The notes beneath the pieces were generated by a model. It was not told the DNA's origin and searched no databases. It saw only the letters and a program-made list of their open reading frames with translations. From Akkermansiaceae bacterium UBA2381 (GTDB lineage: Bacteria > Verrucomicrobiota > Verrucomicrobiia > Verrucomicrobiales > DEV007), in NCBI GenBank assembly GCA_002344215.1, contig DDSV01000030.1, positions 184-64,183 of the forward strand: a DNA stretch of 64,000 nt, read 5' to 3'. Position 1 is the first letter of the stretch. Each line of letters opens with the position of its first letter. Shown piece by piece: positions 44,101 through 51,909 of the stretch. Position numbers and translations under genes: made by a program.

Positions 44101-47100
44101 ATCATGTTGCGAGGCAGTCTGCGGGCTGACGCCCCCAACGTGTTCCTTGGCACCGACAGCGCCGGTGAGGTCTTCCTGAGTTGGAGAGCCGCGGCCGGTG
44201 ACTCCACCGAGCAGGTGCCCCTGCCCGGCGTCTCCGCGGCAGACCAGTTCCGGCTCGTTCGCAGCGGAAAATTCGTCAGCGCCTACCACAGTGCCAATAG
44301 CGGAACCACCTGGAACCCACTCTTTTCGGTGAGCCTCACCGGATTGGGCGGGACCGCCTTTGTCGGTGCGGCGGCTTCGTCCGGCGACTCGGATGTCACC
44401 GCCACCGCTTCCTTTACTTCCCTGACCCTGGACCGCAGCTTCGGGTATCGCCGTCATGATGTGATCGTTGACCCGTCGAGCAGCCCGTCCGCCACCGTCA
44501 CCGGGACCTGGTCCACCGTGAGTGAGCCGGAATATGAAGGAGGCCACTGGCTCAACGACGGCAATGCCGGCAAAGGAAGTAAATCCATCCGTCTGAGTTT
44601 ACCGCCGACCCTTTCGACCGCCCCGAACACCGGATTCTACGAAGTGTTCGCCCGCTGGTCCGACGGATCGGACCGGGCCAGCGCCGTTCCCGTCGATATC
44701 GGGCATCGCAACAGCAGTGGTACCGGCAACACCGTGACCCAGCTCAGTATCGATCAGCGTAGCGGAGCCGGACAGTGGGTCAGCTTGGGCGCCTACCGGT
44801 TCAGTCCCTCCGATGCCGCCCACCATGTCACCTTCAGCAATGCCGGGACCACCGGGGTGGTAACCCTGGACGCGGTTCGTTTCGTGGGTGTTGAGTGGGA
44901 GGATGTGGACATCGACGGCATGCCCGATTGGTGGGAGCGGAATTACTTTGGAGAAGGAGCGGTGAATAGCGGGGGGAGTTCGCCGACTTATTCGCCAACA
45001 TACTCCCCGTCATATGGCTCGAGTTATGGCTCGACGTATAGTCCCTCATACACCCCGAGCTACACATCAAGCTACGGCTCCGGATATGGCTCCACCGAGC
45101 CCGGGGGTGACTACGACTTGGATGGTCTCAGCAATCTGAATGAGTGGCTCTCTGGAAGTAGTCCGACGAGTTGGAATACTGACGCGGACTATCCGGGCGA
45201 GACCGACGGGACGGAAGTGAGTTACCGCCGGACCGATCCGACGAAAAAGGACACGGACGGAGATGGTATTGATGACAATGTTGAAGTCAACTCCATCAAC
45301 AGTTCGGCGAGCTATGCGCCGAGCTACGGAGCGACCTACTCCTACAGCTATGGGGCGACCTACAGTCCGAGCTATACTTACAGTTACAGTCCTACTTACA
45401 GTCCGAGCTACGGTCCCACTTACTCCCCGAGCTACTCACCGCCGCCCCCGCCGCCACCGGCCCCGGTGATCACCAATCCGGTCGTGTGGGACAGCGACGG
45501 AGACCTGATCTCCGATGGAGCGGAAGTCATCGCCGCACTCAATCCGAACCTCGCCTCCGACGGTCTCGTCGATGCCGATGGGGATGGACTCACCCGGGGG
45601 CAGGAACTGCTCTACGGAACTTCCCTCACCAATCCCGATACCGATGGCGATGGGGCCTCCGATGGCCAGGAAGTGCGCCACTTCGGCACCGATCCGCTCG
45701 ATCCCGACAGCCCGCTTGCGACCGACACCGACAACGACGGATTATCGGATATCGCCGAAACGGTCATTCATGGCACGGATCCCAACAACTCTGATAGCGA
45801 CGGCGACGGGGTCACCGACGGGCAGGAAGTGGCGATGGAGAGTGATCCCAATGATGCATCGAGTGCACCGCAGGTTGCCATTTCGGAGCACCTTGGGGAA
45901 GGGGATAGCAAAACCGTGATCGGTTCTCTCGGGAATTTCACGGGCCAGACAGTGAACTGGACGGCGACACTAACGGGCCAAACTACTCCGGCACCGGGAG
46001 GGGGAGATCCCATCACTTGGTTGAGCCTCAGCCCCTCCAGTGGAACGCTTGCCCCGGGTGCGAGCCAGTCGATCTCGTATCTACTTGATGCCACGGATCT
46101 GGTGACCGGAACCTACGAGGGCGAGGTGACTTTTGTGAACGGGGCAGGGTATTTGCTCAAGGTTCCAGTGACCCTGGAAGTGGGCACGGGGCCGGTCACC
46201 ACCTTAACCGCTCCGATGGATGGTACGACGGTGGCCAATGGATCACCGTTGAAATTGTCAGCCACTACAGTCGATGCGGATGGAGATGCCATCGCTCAGG
46301 TGAAGTTTTTTGTGAACGGAGTACTTTTGGGCAGTCCGGATACAACCAGTCCCTACGAGGCAGTCTATCTAGTCACTGAAGCGCAGGACGCCACCCTGAC
46401 CATCACCGCACAGGGCACCGACAGCCACGGGATCACCGGTGCCCTGTCCACTGCGGTTACCCTGACCGTGGATGGCTTTGATGCCGATGGTGATTTGATG
46501 ACCAATGATTGGGAAACCACCCATGGTCTCGATCCGAATGATCCGAGCGATGCCGATGAGGATCCGGATTATGATCGGCTTACCAACCTCGAAGAATTTA
46601 ACCTTGGGACCGATCCCGTCGTGGAAAGGGTCGAACGAACGCTGACCGACTTCCCTCAATCAGCCTACGGTGATGACCTTAGTCGCTATGGGAGAGTTCC
46701 GGCCGCTGTGGGAAGTCTCAACGATCTCGGGCAACTGGCTAAGGTTACTGAAGTGAGCGGGCAACTGGTCGCCCGAATCCATGATCGTTCAGGATGGGGT
46801 GCCCCCATTCCTTTTGGACCGACCGACGGGTTTGACCGCGTCGAATTGGTGAGGCTCAACAATGTCGGCCTCATCGCGGCGTCCCTGCGTCGCATCCCGG
46901 GAACCCCCGGTCAGACTATTGATGCGGAACTGCGAGTCGTCCAAGACGGAGTCGTTTACCGCATACGGACAAACACTTGGCAATCGATTGCCGATCTCGA
47001 AGTCACAGACTCGGGGTTCGTGTCCGCAACATTGTACGACAGATATCCCGGTTCAAGCTCCACTGCTCAGAAGATTGTGCGGTGGAGAGATGGTGATCTT

Positions 47101-50100
47101 CAGGTGATCAATGCACCCGCCAATAGCAGCCATCGGCGGGGATTGAGCGAGCGGGGAGAATTGCTCTCGAAGTGGGCCGTTTATCGCAATCAGGCGTGGG
47201 AAACCGAACCAAACGGAGCTCAACCTGTCGCTATTTCCCCTTATGGCAAGACCTTCAGTCTCCCCTACCTTGGGTATGCGGGGAACTACTATACCGGGAA
47301 CTACATCATCAACGAGCCCGGCGACAAGGTGATTTCCGCGTTGCCGATGCCAAGCTGGAATTATTCCATTCCATCTGGCGCTGCGGTCAGTATTGAAACA
47401 CGCGACGGCCAGACTCATACGTTGGTAGATATCTCACCGAACCCGATCAATCAGCAGCCGGGGAATATGTTGGCTTTCGATTTGAACTCCCACGGAGATG
47501 TCGTCGGGCAGATCTACGCGGGAGAGGATCCGAACAACATGGGCATAAGACATGGCTCTTTCTGGTGGCGCAATGGTGAATACCGGATTTTCGACGAGGG
47601 CTATGGGTCGCAGTACTACCAAATAAATGAATCCGGGGCGATTCTGGCGACTTTGTATACTCAGGTTGAAAACATGACCGAAGAGCCATACACCGACGAG
47701 TTTGGAAACCCGCAAACAAACGTCTATCCGAACGGAACCTACCACCTCGCCGCGAGATGGAGCCTCACGGTGCCCGACAACGACGACGACGGTGACGGGC
47801 TTCCCGACGACTGGGCCGGCTTTCATGGAGTCGCCGATCCGGATGGAGACGCTGATGAGGATGGATTGAGCAACCGGCTCGAGTTTGTCTTGGGAACTGA
47901 TCCTAACTCAGTGGATACCGATGAAGATCAGCAACCCGATGATTGGGAGGTAAAGCACGGTGCAGATCCAAACTCGGTTAATCCCAATGAAGACGTCGAT
48001 GGTGACGGACTGAATTGGTTCACCGAATACTTTTCCGGCACAGACCCTCTTTCGCCGGACAGCGACAGCAACGGCACAAACGATGGGGAAGAAGACGCGG
48101 ACTACGATACGTTAACGAACCTCCAAGAGCAAGTTCTCGTGACACGACCCGACCGGATTGACACCGATGGGGATGGTATTTCCGATGCATCAGACGCCGA
48201 ACCGACGAGTCCCGATCCGGAGAGTGAAGAGGGCGATGAGCCCAAAGGATGGTCCGGGGTGTTCGCCGTGGTGAAAGTAAAGGAGCAGTTTTACACAAGG
48301 CAGGGATTTACTGTTGATGAAGATGACGGAAAGCGTCACTACTTCAAAAGAATTGAATATGCCGATGAATACACTTACCACAATGAGCTTACTGTCATTG
48401 ATGGCGACACTGTTACTTATGACACGGTGCTCGATGAATCCTATACTGGAACCTACCTGACTCCTCTCGACACATGGGACAACCTACCCAATACGCGATT
48501 CACGGTAGATTATTCATTCGAGTCGGACTACGTCACAACTGGAGAACTAACTGAAATCATCGATTACGATCCACTTGTTGAAGTCGATCATCAGTTCACC
48601 AGTCGTAGCTATTCCAAGACGGAAGCCTCGGGTTCTTACGAGACCCTATCCAGTGCCACTTATTCCTGGCATGTTTCTGGAACTAAGGAAAGAATAAGTT
48701 CATTCGAGACCACTCATCCGGATTATGAGGACTATTTCGATGAATACACCGACGATGTGTTTCACAGCGCAGGAATTCTCGAACACTATGACCCCCCGGG
48801 TTCCGAGTGGAATATTACAGAGGGTCAGGCGACGCGGGAAGTGGAATTGTGGCATCCTGAAGAAAGGGAAGTCACCCTGCGCCTTTCCGATCCCTACACG
48901 GCCGAGGACTTCCTCTCGGATGTCCGAAGCCAGTCGCCGCCGGTCAGGGGGACGCCTGAGATAATGCCGGGAGTCGCATTGTCCGGAACTTCGTATTTAG
49001 AATCACCTTGGGATGAAACTTGGGCGAACGATGGTGCCAGTAGCGTAAGTCAGCAACTCACCTCCTTTTACTTTGAAGTTTCCGAACCTGACGGGCGAAC
49101 CCTGTTCTGGGAGGAAACGTTCACTCCTGGCGACGACCCGAGACCCAACGGAGGCGGATCTGGTGTTGTCAAGGTGCTGCGGTCTTGGAAGGCAGATACT
49201 CATCGCAGTGAAGTCTTTCATATTGGCGACCATGGCGCGATCAGAGGCCTGACGAAGTTCGGACAGTGGACGGTTGCACCGCTAGAACTCCCGCTGGAGA
49301 TATCTTGGGAGAAAGCGGACAGCGAATTTCCCGATCTCGGAGTGAACATCAATCCATTCACGCAGGAATCGCAGGGTGTCAGGATATTCCCCGACAAGAA
49401 AAATCCGGACGATATGATTCGGAATAAAGTCAAGCTCAAGGTGGACATCGGTGCACCCGATTTAGAAGTCTTCGTGAAGGCTTTCGATGTGGACGATCCT
49501 ACTCCAACAAGTGAAGATCTCGATTCGATTATCGATCCCAACGACCAGTCCGGAGAAGGCAAAGGCGACGACAACCGGGACGATGGGATCGGCACGCCGA
49601 GGACCGGAAAGTTCACGATGAGCGGCTCGGCGACCGCCAACAAGAAAACGAATGCCGAGGGAATCGCCGAGTTCGAGTTCGAGGTGGGAATGCAGCCGGG
49701 GAACAACTACCGCGTCGCCGTTTCGGTCTTGAACGCAGACGGCTACGCGAATGTACAAGTGACCGATCCGTCCGGAGACGGATATTTTGGGCCGAAGGAT
49801 GAAGGAGCACCAGGAGCGGCTTCGCCCTTGCTGACGGTGTGGAGGAAGCTTCATATCGAGAATGATTCTATGGAAGCAATTCCGGCGACTCGGCCATCGC
49901 CAGATCATGTCGCCGACCTAACTATAACTAACATTTACACTGCTACAAATCAGCTTAGAATAAGTGATGTTGGAGACCTTAGTAGTCATGATGATTTTTA
50001 CGGAAATCTAGTTCCGGTTGTTGGGGGGGCCTACATAGAGAAAGATGGAGAGATTACTTATATTGTCGGATACGAATACAAGGGCTTTATTGATAATTAC

Positions 50101-50820
50101 GCTCTCTTCGAGGTTCCCGCGTCCGACTTAAGTAAATTTACGATAGGAGATACGATCAACGTTTTTGACGACGATGACTACAAGCTCCCCGCCTTTTTCA
50201 CAGAGGCCCAAGCGCCGGGAGAAGAAAGGCCGCGTCTAAATCTACCTTTTAATCTTGTTTCTCAAGGGGTGAAAGAGAAATATAAGCCCGCCTACATAGA
50301 GGTCGTTGACGCGGCGGAGGAAAATCTGAATGGGAACGCAACTGTGCCCTTCAAGTCCAACGAATGGCCCGATTCTGTACCGCCTGATACAACCTCCTAC
50401 GACTATCACGACCTTTCCGGTGATGATTCCGGAGAATTCTGGACGCATTTATTAATTACCGCTTACCAAGGGGCCGAAGACAACGATGGGGATGGTGATG
50501 GTGATATTGATTCTGTTCCAACAAGAGGAGTTACTTTAATAGGCTCTAATGATAAAGTTTACTTTTCTATCGTTTATATTGAGAATATCCGAGAAAATCT
50601 TCAATTATCCATTATGACAAAAGAAATCTTCCAAAACGCCTTGGATGAAACGACGGCCCATGAGATTGGACACGCTGCGGGCGGTGGGGATGTTCACTCA
50701 CCGAATGGAGGTTTGGGCAACGTGGAGGGCGGATTGATGGGTGCTGGAGCGCCACTTCCGACATTCTCAGCCAAGTCTATTTCACGATTTCGTAGTCACA
50801 AGAATGGATGGACAGAATGA
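41107..50820 (+). CDS. Giant secreted multidomain protein with Tyr-rich SYxP arrays and a metallopeptidase-like C-terminus
   Basis: 3237 residues from the ATG at 41107, where a signal/TM helix begins (IVIVGFLGLGIHLAGIAG). Unit 1 (about 45-925) and unit 2 (about 928-1795) repeat the same order: a concanavalin-like (DUF1349-type) domain, a golvesin-C-like domain, WWE..FG, a Tyr array, thrombospondin-3-like calcium repeats (DSDGDGIDDNVE), a second Tyr array ending in a Pro run, more TSP3 repeats, a BACON-like domain, and an Ig-like domain with VQYYVNG. Next comes a beta-propeller-like region (about 1845-2220), a third TSP3 block (to about 2375) and a long unique C-terminal region. HEIGH with a third His eight residues on (3185, 3189, 3197) and GGLMGAG suggest a zinc peptidase. 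It is translationally coupled to the next gene. Function unknown; adhesion or predation-type surface roles are inference. Confidence 0.85.
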   Translation: MKRPLAAFAHLSSWLKRRYTSIVIVGFLGLGIHLAGIAGLTPVATEWNLVSIGVETGAARATLSGNIQSLSSQGQGISGTWDGAAFLYQTVLSSGAITGKLASPTGLVVAEARAGVMVRESLRADSANVFVGHGGDGQGYLSWRRKEGAATEQMPLAGLGSGDWVRLARDGKSIMVYRSPDGVTWTPLVGVDLVNLGTVAFVGAVVSSSDEEVLESAKFSTLQLDRTFGATRHVINLDPATSPTASVSGSWTTVTHEGFIGNAYLDDAASGNGSNSVQFTLPPALSTEPNVGLYEVYLQWSAGSDRATSVPVSIGYSHETTQANTVDEVSVDQRYGDRRWVYLGSYILDPSNSSHYVEISNTDTTGKVTLDAVKFVGVGWNDTDADNLPDWWEMKWFGTLGSSGASYSPSYSSSYTPSYTPSYTPSYTSSYGASYTPSYTPSYAPSYTPSYTPSYASSNNSGEDPDNDGLTNLNEWLAGSSPTSWNTDADYPGETDGYEVSGRRTDPTKKDSDGDGIDDNVEVNSINSSASYAPSYGATYSYSYGATYSPSYSYSYSPTYSPTYSPSYSPPPPPPPVPVITNPMMWDTDGDLISDGAELTATLNPNLASDGLLDADGDGLTRGQELLYATSLTNSDTDGDGVTDGVEVHVTGTDPTDPTEPAPASTDSDGDGLTDFEEEFIHFTQINNRDSDGDGIIDGYEVAMETDPNDAGDHSEVNVTVTVNAGQTLGIEVPITNPTGITATWTALLDDETTPNPAGGAALTWFSLSPTLFTVSPSGGSEDITFSFDATGLASGTFHGSVDFVDDGGGLLLRVPVTMTVAEAVGPDSELLSPVTGTKSWTGGTVTLAAEAIDPNGDAIASVQYYVNGSAAGAPVTEAPYQSWYTVTQAAGAPLVVTARATDMTGATGPLSDPVTVTVETLSWTSLAEWNLVSVGRESNAGTGTTASNLRLLRSKGSGVGGEWDGASFLYHTILQSGALTARLAPTQSLAGPEGRAGIMLRGSLRADAPNVFLGTDSAGEVFLSWRAAAGDSTEQVPLPGVSAADQFRLVRSGKFVSAYHSANSGTTWNPLFSVSLTGLGGTAFVGAAASSGDSDVTATASFTSLTLDRSFGYRRHDVIVDPSSSPSATVTGTWSTVSEPEYEGGHWLNDGNAGKGSKSIRLSLPPTLSTAPNTGFYEVFARWSDGSDRASAVPVDIGHRNSSGTGNTVTQLSIDQRSGAGQWVSLGAYRFSPSDAAHHVTFSNAGTTGVVTLDAVRFVGVEWEDVDIDGMPDWWERNYFGEGAVNSGGSSPTYSPTYSPSYGSSYGSTYSPSYTPSYTSSYGSGYGSTEPGGDYDLDGLSNLNEWLSGSSPTSWNTDADYPGETDGTEVSYRRTDPTKKDTDGDGIDDNVEVNSINSSASYAPSYGATYSYSYGATYSPSYTYSYSPTYSPSYGPTYSPSYSPPPPPPPAPVITNPVVWDSDGDLISDGAEVIAALNPNLASDGLVDADGDGLTRGQELLYGTSLTNPDTDGDGASDGQEVRHFGTDPLDPDSPLATDTDNDGLSDIAETVIHGTDPNNSDSDGDGVTDGQEVAMESDPNDASSAPQVAISEHLGEGDSKTVIGSLGNFTGQTVNWTATLTGQTTPAPGGGDPITWLSLSPSSGTLAPGASQSISYLLDATDLVTGTYEGEVTFVNGAGYLLKVPVTLEVGTGPVTTLTAPMDGTTVANGSPLKLSATTVDADGDAIAQVKFFVNGVLLGSPDTTSPYEAVYLVTEAQDATLTITAQGTDSHGITGALSTAVTLTVDGFDADGDLMTNDWETTHGLDPNDPSDADEDPDYDRLTNLEEFNLGTDPVVERVERTLTDFPQSAYGDDLSRYGRVPAAVGSLNDLGQLAKVTEVSGQLVARIHDRSGWGAPIPFGPTDGFDRVELVRLNNVGLIAASLRRIPGTPGQTIDAELRVVQDGVVYRIRTNTWQSIADLEVTDSGFVSATLYDRYPGSSSTAQKIVRWRDGDLQVINAPANSSHRRGLSERGELLSKWAVYRNQAWETEPNGAQPVAISPYGKTFSLPYLGYAGNYYTGNYIINEPGDKVISALPMPSWNYSIPSGAAVSIETRDGQTHTLVDISPNPINQQPGNMLAFDLNSHGDVVGQIYAGEDPNNMGIRHGSFWWRNGEYRIFDEGYGSQYYQINESGAILATLYTQVENMTEEPYTDEFGNPQTNVYPNGTYHLAARWSLTVPDNDDDGDGLPDDWAGFHGVADPDGDADEDGLSNRLEFVLGTDPNSVDTDEDQQPDDWEVKHGADPNSVNPNEDVDGDGLNWFTEYFSGTDPLSPDSDSNGTNDGEEDADYDTLTNLQEQVLVTRPDRIDTDGDGISDASDAEPTSPDPESEEGDEPKGWSGVFAVVKVKEQFYTRQGFTVDEDDGKRHYFKRIEYADEYTYHNELTVIDGDTVTYDTVLDESYTGTYLTPLDTWDNLPNTRFTVDYSFESDYVTTGELTEIIDYDPLVEVDHQFTSRSYSKTEASGSYETLSSATYSWHVSGTKERISSFETTHPDYEDYFDEYTDDVFHSAGILEHYDPPGSEWNITEGQATREVELWHPEEREVTLRLSDPYTAEDFLSDVRSQSPPVRGTPEIMPGVALSGTSYLESPWDETWANDGASSVSQQLTSFYFEVSEPDGRTLFWEETFTPGDDPRPNGGGSGVVKVLRSWKADTHRSEVFHIGDHGAIRGLTKFGQWTVAPLELPLEISWEKADSEFPDLGVNINPFTQESQGVRIFPDKKNPDDMIRNKVKLKVDIGAPDLEVFVKAFDVDDPTPTSEDLDSIIDPNDQSGEGKGDDNRDDGIGTPRTGKFTMSGSATANKKTNAEGIAEFEFEVGMQPGNNYRVAVSVLNADGYANVQVTDPSGDGYFGPKDEGAPGAASPLLTVWRKLHIENDSMEAIPATRPSPDHVADLTITNIYTATNQLRISDVGDLSSHDDFYGNLVPVVGGAYIEKDGEITYIVGYEYKGFIDNYALFEVPASDLSKFTIGDTINVFDDDDYKLPAFFTEAQAPGEERPRLNLPFNLVSQGVKEKYKPAYIEVVDAAEENLNGNATVPFKSNEWPDSVPPDTTSYDYHDLSGDDSGEFWTHLLITAYQGAEDNDGDGDGDIDSVPTRGVTLIGSNDKVYFSIVYIENIRENLQLSIMTKEIFQNALDETTAHEIGHAAGGGDVHSPNGGLGNVEGGLMGAGAPLPTFSAKSISRFRSHKNGWTE
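42322..42477 (+). repeat. Tyr tetrapeptide array 1 (13 units of 12 bp)
   Basis: Encodes thirteen consecutive units of the form Ser-Tyr-x-(Pro/Ser/Ala) (residues 406-457 of the giant), mostly SYTP. It is inserted between a WWE..FG motif and a DPDNDGLTN calcium repeat. Ser and Tyr codons vary (AGC/AGT, TAC/TAT), so the array is conserved more as protein than as DNA. Confidence 0.95.
42697..42816 (+). repeat. Tyr tetrapeptide array 2 (10 units of 12 bp)
   Basis: Ten units of (Ser/Thr)-Tyr-x-x (SYAP, SYGA, TYSY, TYSP, SYSP), followed by a run of prolines (residues 531-570 of the giant, then poly-Pro). It is nearly the same as array 4, 2613 bases downstream. Confidence 0.95.
44986..45093 (+). repeat. 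Tyr tetrapeptide array 3 (9 units of 12 bp)
   Basis: Nine units (TYSP, TYSP, SYGS, SYGS, TYSP, SYTP, SYTS, SYGS, GYGS; residues 1294-1329). It holds the same place in unit 2 as array 1 in unit 1, but is shorter and Gly-richer. Confidence 0.95.
45310..45441 (+). repeat. Tyr tetrapeptide array 4 (11 units of 12 bp)
   Basis: Eleven units (residues 1402-1445) followed by poly-Pro. It is the counterpart of array 2 with one extra unit, showing unit gain or loss after the large internal duplication. Confidence 0.95.
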
Positions 50821-51512
50821 TAAATAAAGCGCTCACCCTAGTAATTCTCTTGTCATGCTTCGTATTTCTTCCATTTGAGGCAATTGCGATAGTTCAACTA
50901 ACTAAAAGTCAAGCTGCGTTCAGTAATGTCAGAACAGCCATGTCGCTGTTCACAAAGGATAACGGTGGGAGGATCCCGGCTAATTGGAATGACTTGGAGC
51001 CGTATTTGAATATGAAAGGGATTGAGGAGTGGCTGGGAAAGGCTCCCAACGATGCGATCAAACTGCTGGGAGATGTACGGCCTGAACCACGCATCGACGG
51101 CAGGCGAGTGCTGGCAATCTTGCTGACCCCCAGCGAGGACGGGGCTTATTGGGCGGCAATTGAAGAAGATGATGGTCAAGTTGGTCCGGCCGTTTTCACG
51201 GCTGAGCAACTTCGCAATATTGGTTTTGAAGTTGCTGCGTCCGGGTTGAAAGGAGTAAGCACACGCCCGTTGTCTCCAACTGCATCAGGAGAAGAGGTTA
51301 AGGCTAAAACGCCTTTAGATTGGGAACCGGCCTCACCACCAGATATTCGACGAATCGACAGCTTGGGTGAAGCGAGAAAAGCGCAACGTCTCAATGCCTT
51401 ACTCCTCGCTCTAGGCGCGCTTCTTCTAATAGGAATTCTCTTCCTCCTTTTTCGCGTGTATGTGCGCCGGTCCGGCGTTCAGTCCTCGCGCAGGAAGGGG
51501 TCCGGAAAGTGA
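50817..51512 (+). CDS. Membrane protein translationally coupled to the giant protein
   Basis: 231 residues. The ATG at 50817 overlaps the TGA of the giant gene as ATGA, so its translation should depend on the giant; an ATG three codons earlier is possible. It has a signal peptide (ALTLVILLSCFVFLPFEAIA), a soluble domain of about 160 residues with FTKDNGGRIPANWNDLEPYL (a pattern seen in type II pseudopilin-like or verrucomicrobial DUF proteins), and a C-terminal TM helix (ALLLALGALLLIGILFLLFR) followed by a basic tail. The topology fits an inner-membrane anchor or chaperone for the giant protein. No family recognised. Confidence 0.75.
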   Translation: MINKALTLVILLSCFVFLPFEAIAIVQLTKSQAAFSNVRTAMSLFTKDNGGRIPANWNDLEPYLNMKGIEEWLGKAPNDAIKLLGDVRPEPRIDGRRVLAILLTPSEDGAYWAAIEEDDGQVGPAVFTAEQLRNIGFEVAASGLKGVSTRPLSPTASGEEVKAKTPLDWEPASPPDIRRIDSLGEARKAQRLNALLLALGALLLIGILFLLFRVYVRRSGVQSSRRKGSGK

Positions 51513-51533
51513 GAAACGGGTTCATAAAAGGGC

Positions 51534-51547
51534 ATAAAAGGGGTCAG
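51534..51547 (+). repeat. GGGGTCA repeat, copy 1
   Basis: ATAAAAGGGGTCAG. The same 14-mer occurs twice more before the Y1 transposase. Such GGGGTCA elements are commonly found next to REP-associated tyrosine transposases. Confidence 0.7.
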
Positions 51548-51601
51548 ATAACATGAAAGAGAGCTGGATCGGGCGCTGAGAGTAATTCTACCCTCAGGTC
51601 G

Positions 51602-51826
51602 ATGAAAACAAACACCCCATCCAACTCCAATGAAATGTTATTCGCCGGCATCGATTTTCACAAGCTCTATAGCGTCGTCCACGTTCTGGACGCCGCAGGC
51701 GCGACCGTAAAGAAGGGCCGCGTTGAACCCAACAGCCTCGCGGGATTCTCCGCGTTCTTCGCTGGGTTTCCGGCGCGAAGCGTCTCGTGTGTCTTTGAGT
51801 CTTCGATGAACTGGGGATACCTTTAA
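51602..51826 (+). pseudogene. Truncated IS110-family transposase (N-terminal fragment)
   Basis: 74 codons giving GIDFHKLYSVVHVLDAAG and FESSMNWGYL. This is the start of the IS110/IS1111 DEDD transposase domain, with the first catalytic Asp in GIDFHK. It ends at a stop directly before two GGGGTCA repeats, so the rest was lost, perhaps by insertion of the next element. Confidence 0.75.
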
Positions 51827-51857
51827 ATAAAAGGGGTCAGTAAATAAAAGGGGTCAG
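51827..51857 (+). repeat. GGGGTCA repeats, copies 2 and 3
   Basis: ATAAAAGGGGTCAG at 51827-51840 and again at 51844-51857, followed by AGAATTTAGAATTT. A related inverted sequence (TCTAAATTTTATGACCC) follows the transposase gene at about 52994-53010, bracketing it. Confidence 0.75.
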
Positions 51858-51909
51858 TCCTAGAATTTAGAATTTGACGCCATCCGCCCAGCGAGCCTAC
51901 CCTCGCCTC

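Larger units (their letters stand above)
41242..46490 (+). repeat. Internal tandem duplication in the giant gene (two units of about 2.6 kb)
   Basis: The first unit begins at GAGTGG 41242 (EWNLVSIG) and the second at 43891 (EWNLVSVG), an offset of 2649 bases. Around 42523/45136 the DNA itself is still nearly identical (AGTAGTCCGACGAGTTGGAA and beyond) with an offset of 2613 bases, whereas the lectin-like domains have diverged. This points to duplication followed by patchy homogenisation. Confidence 0.85.
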
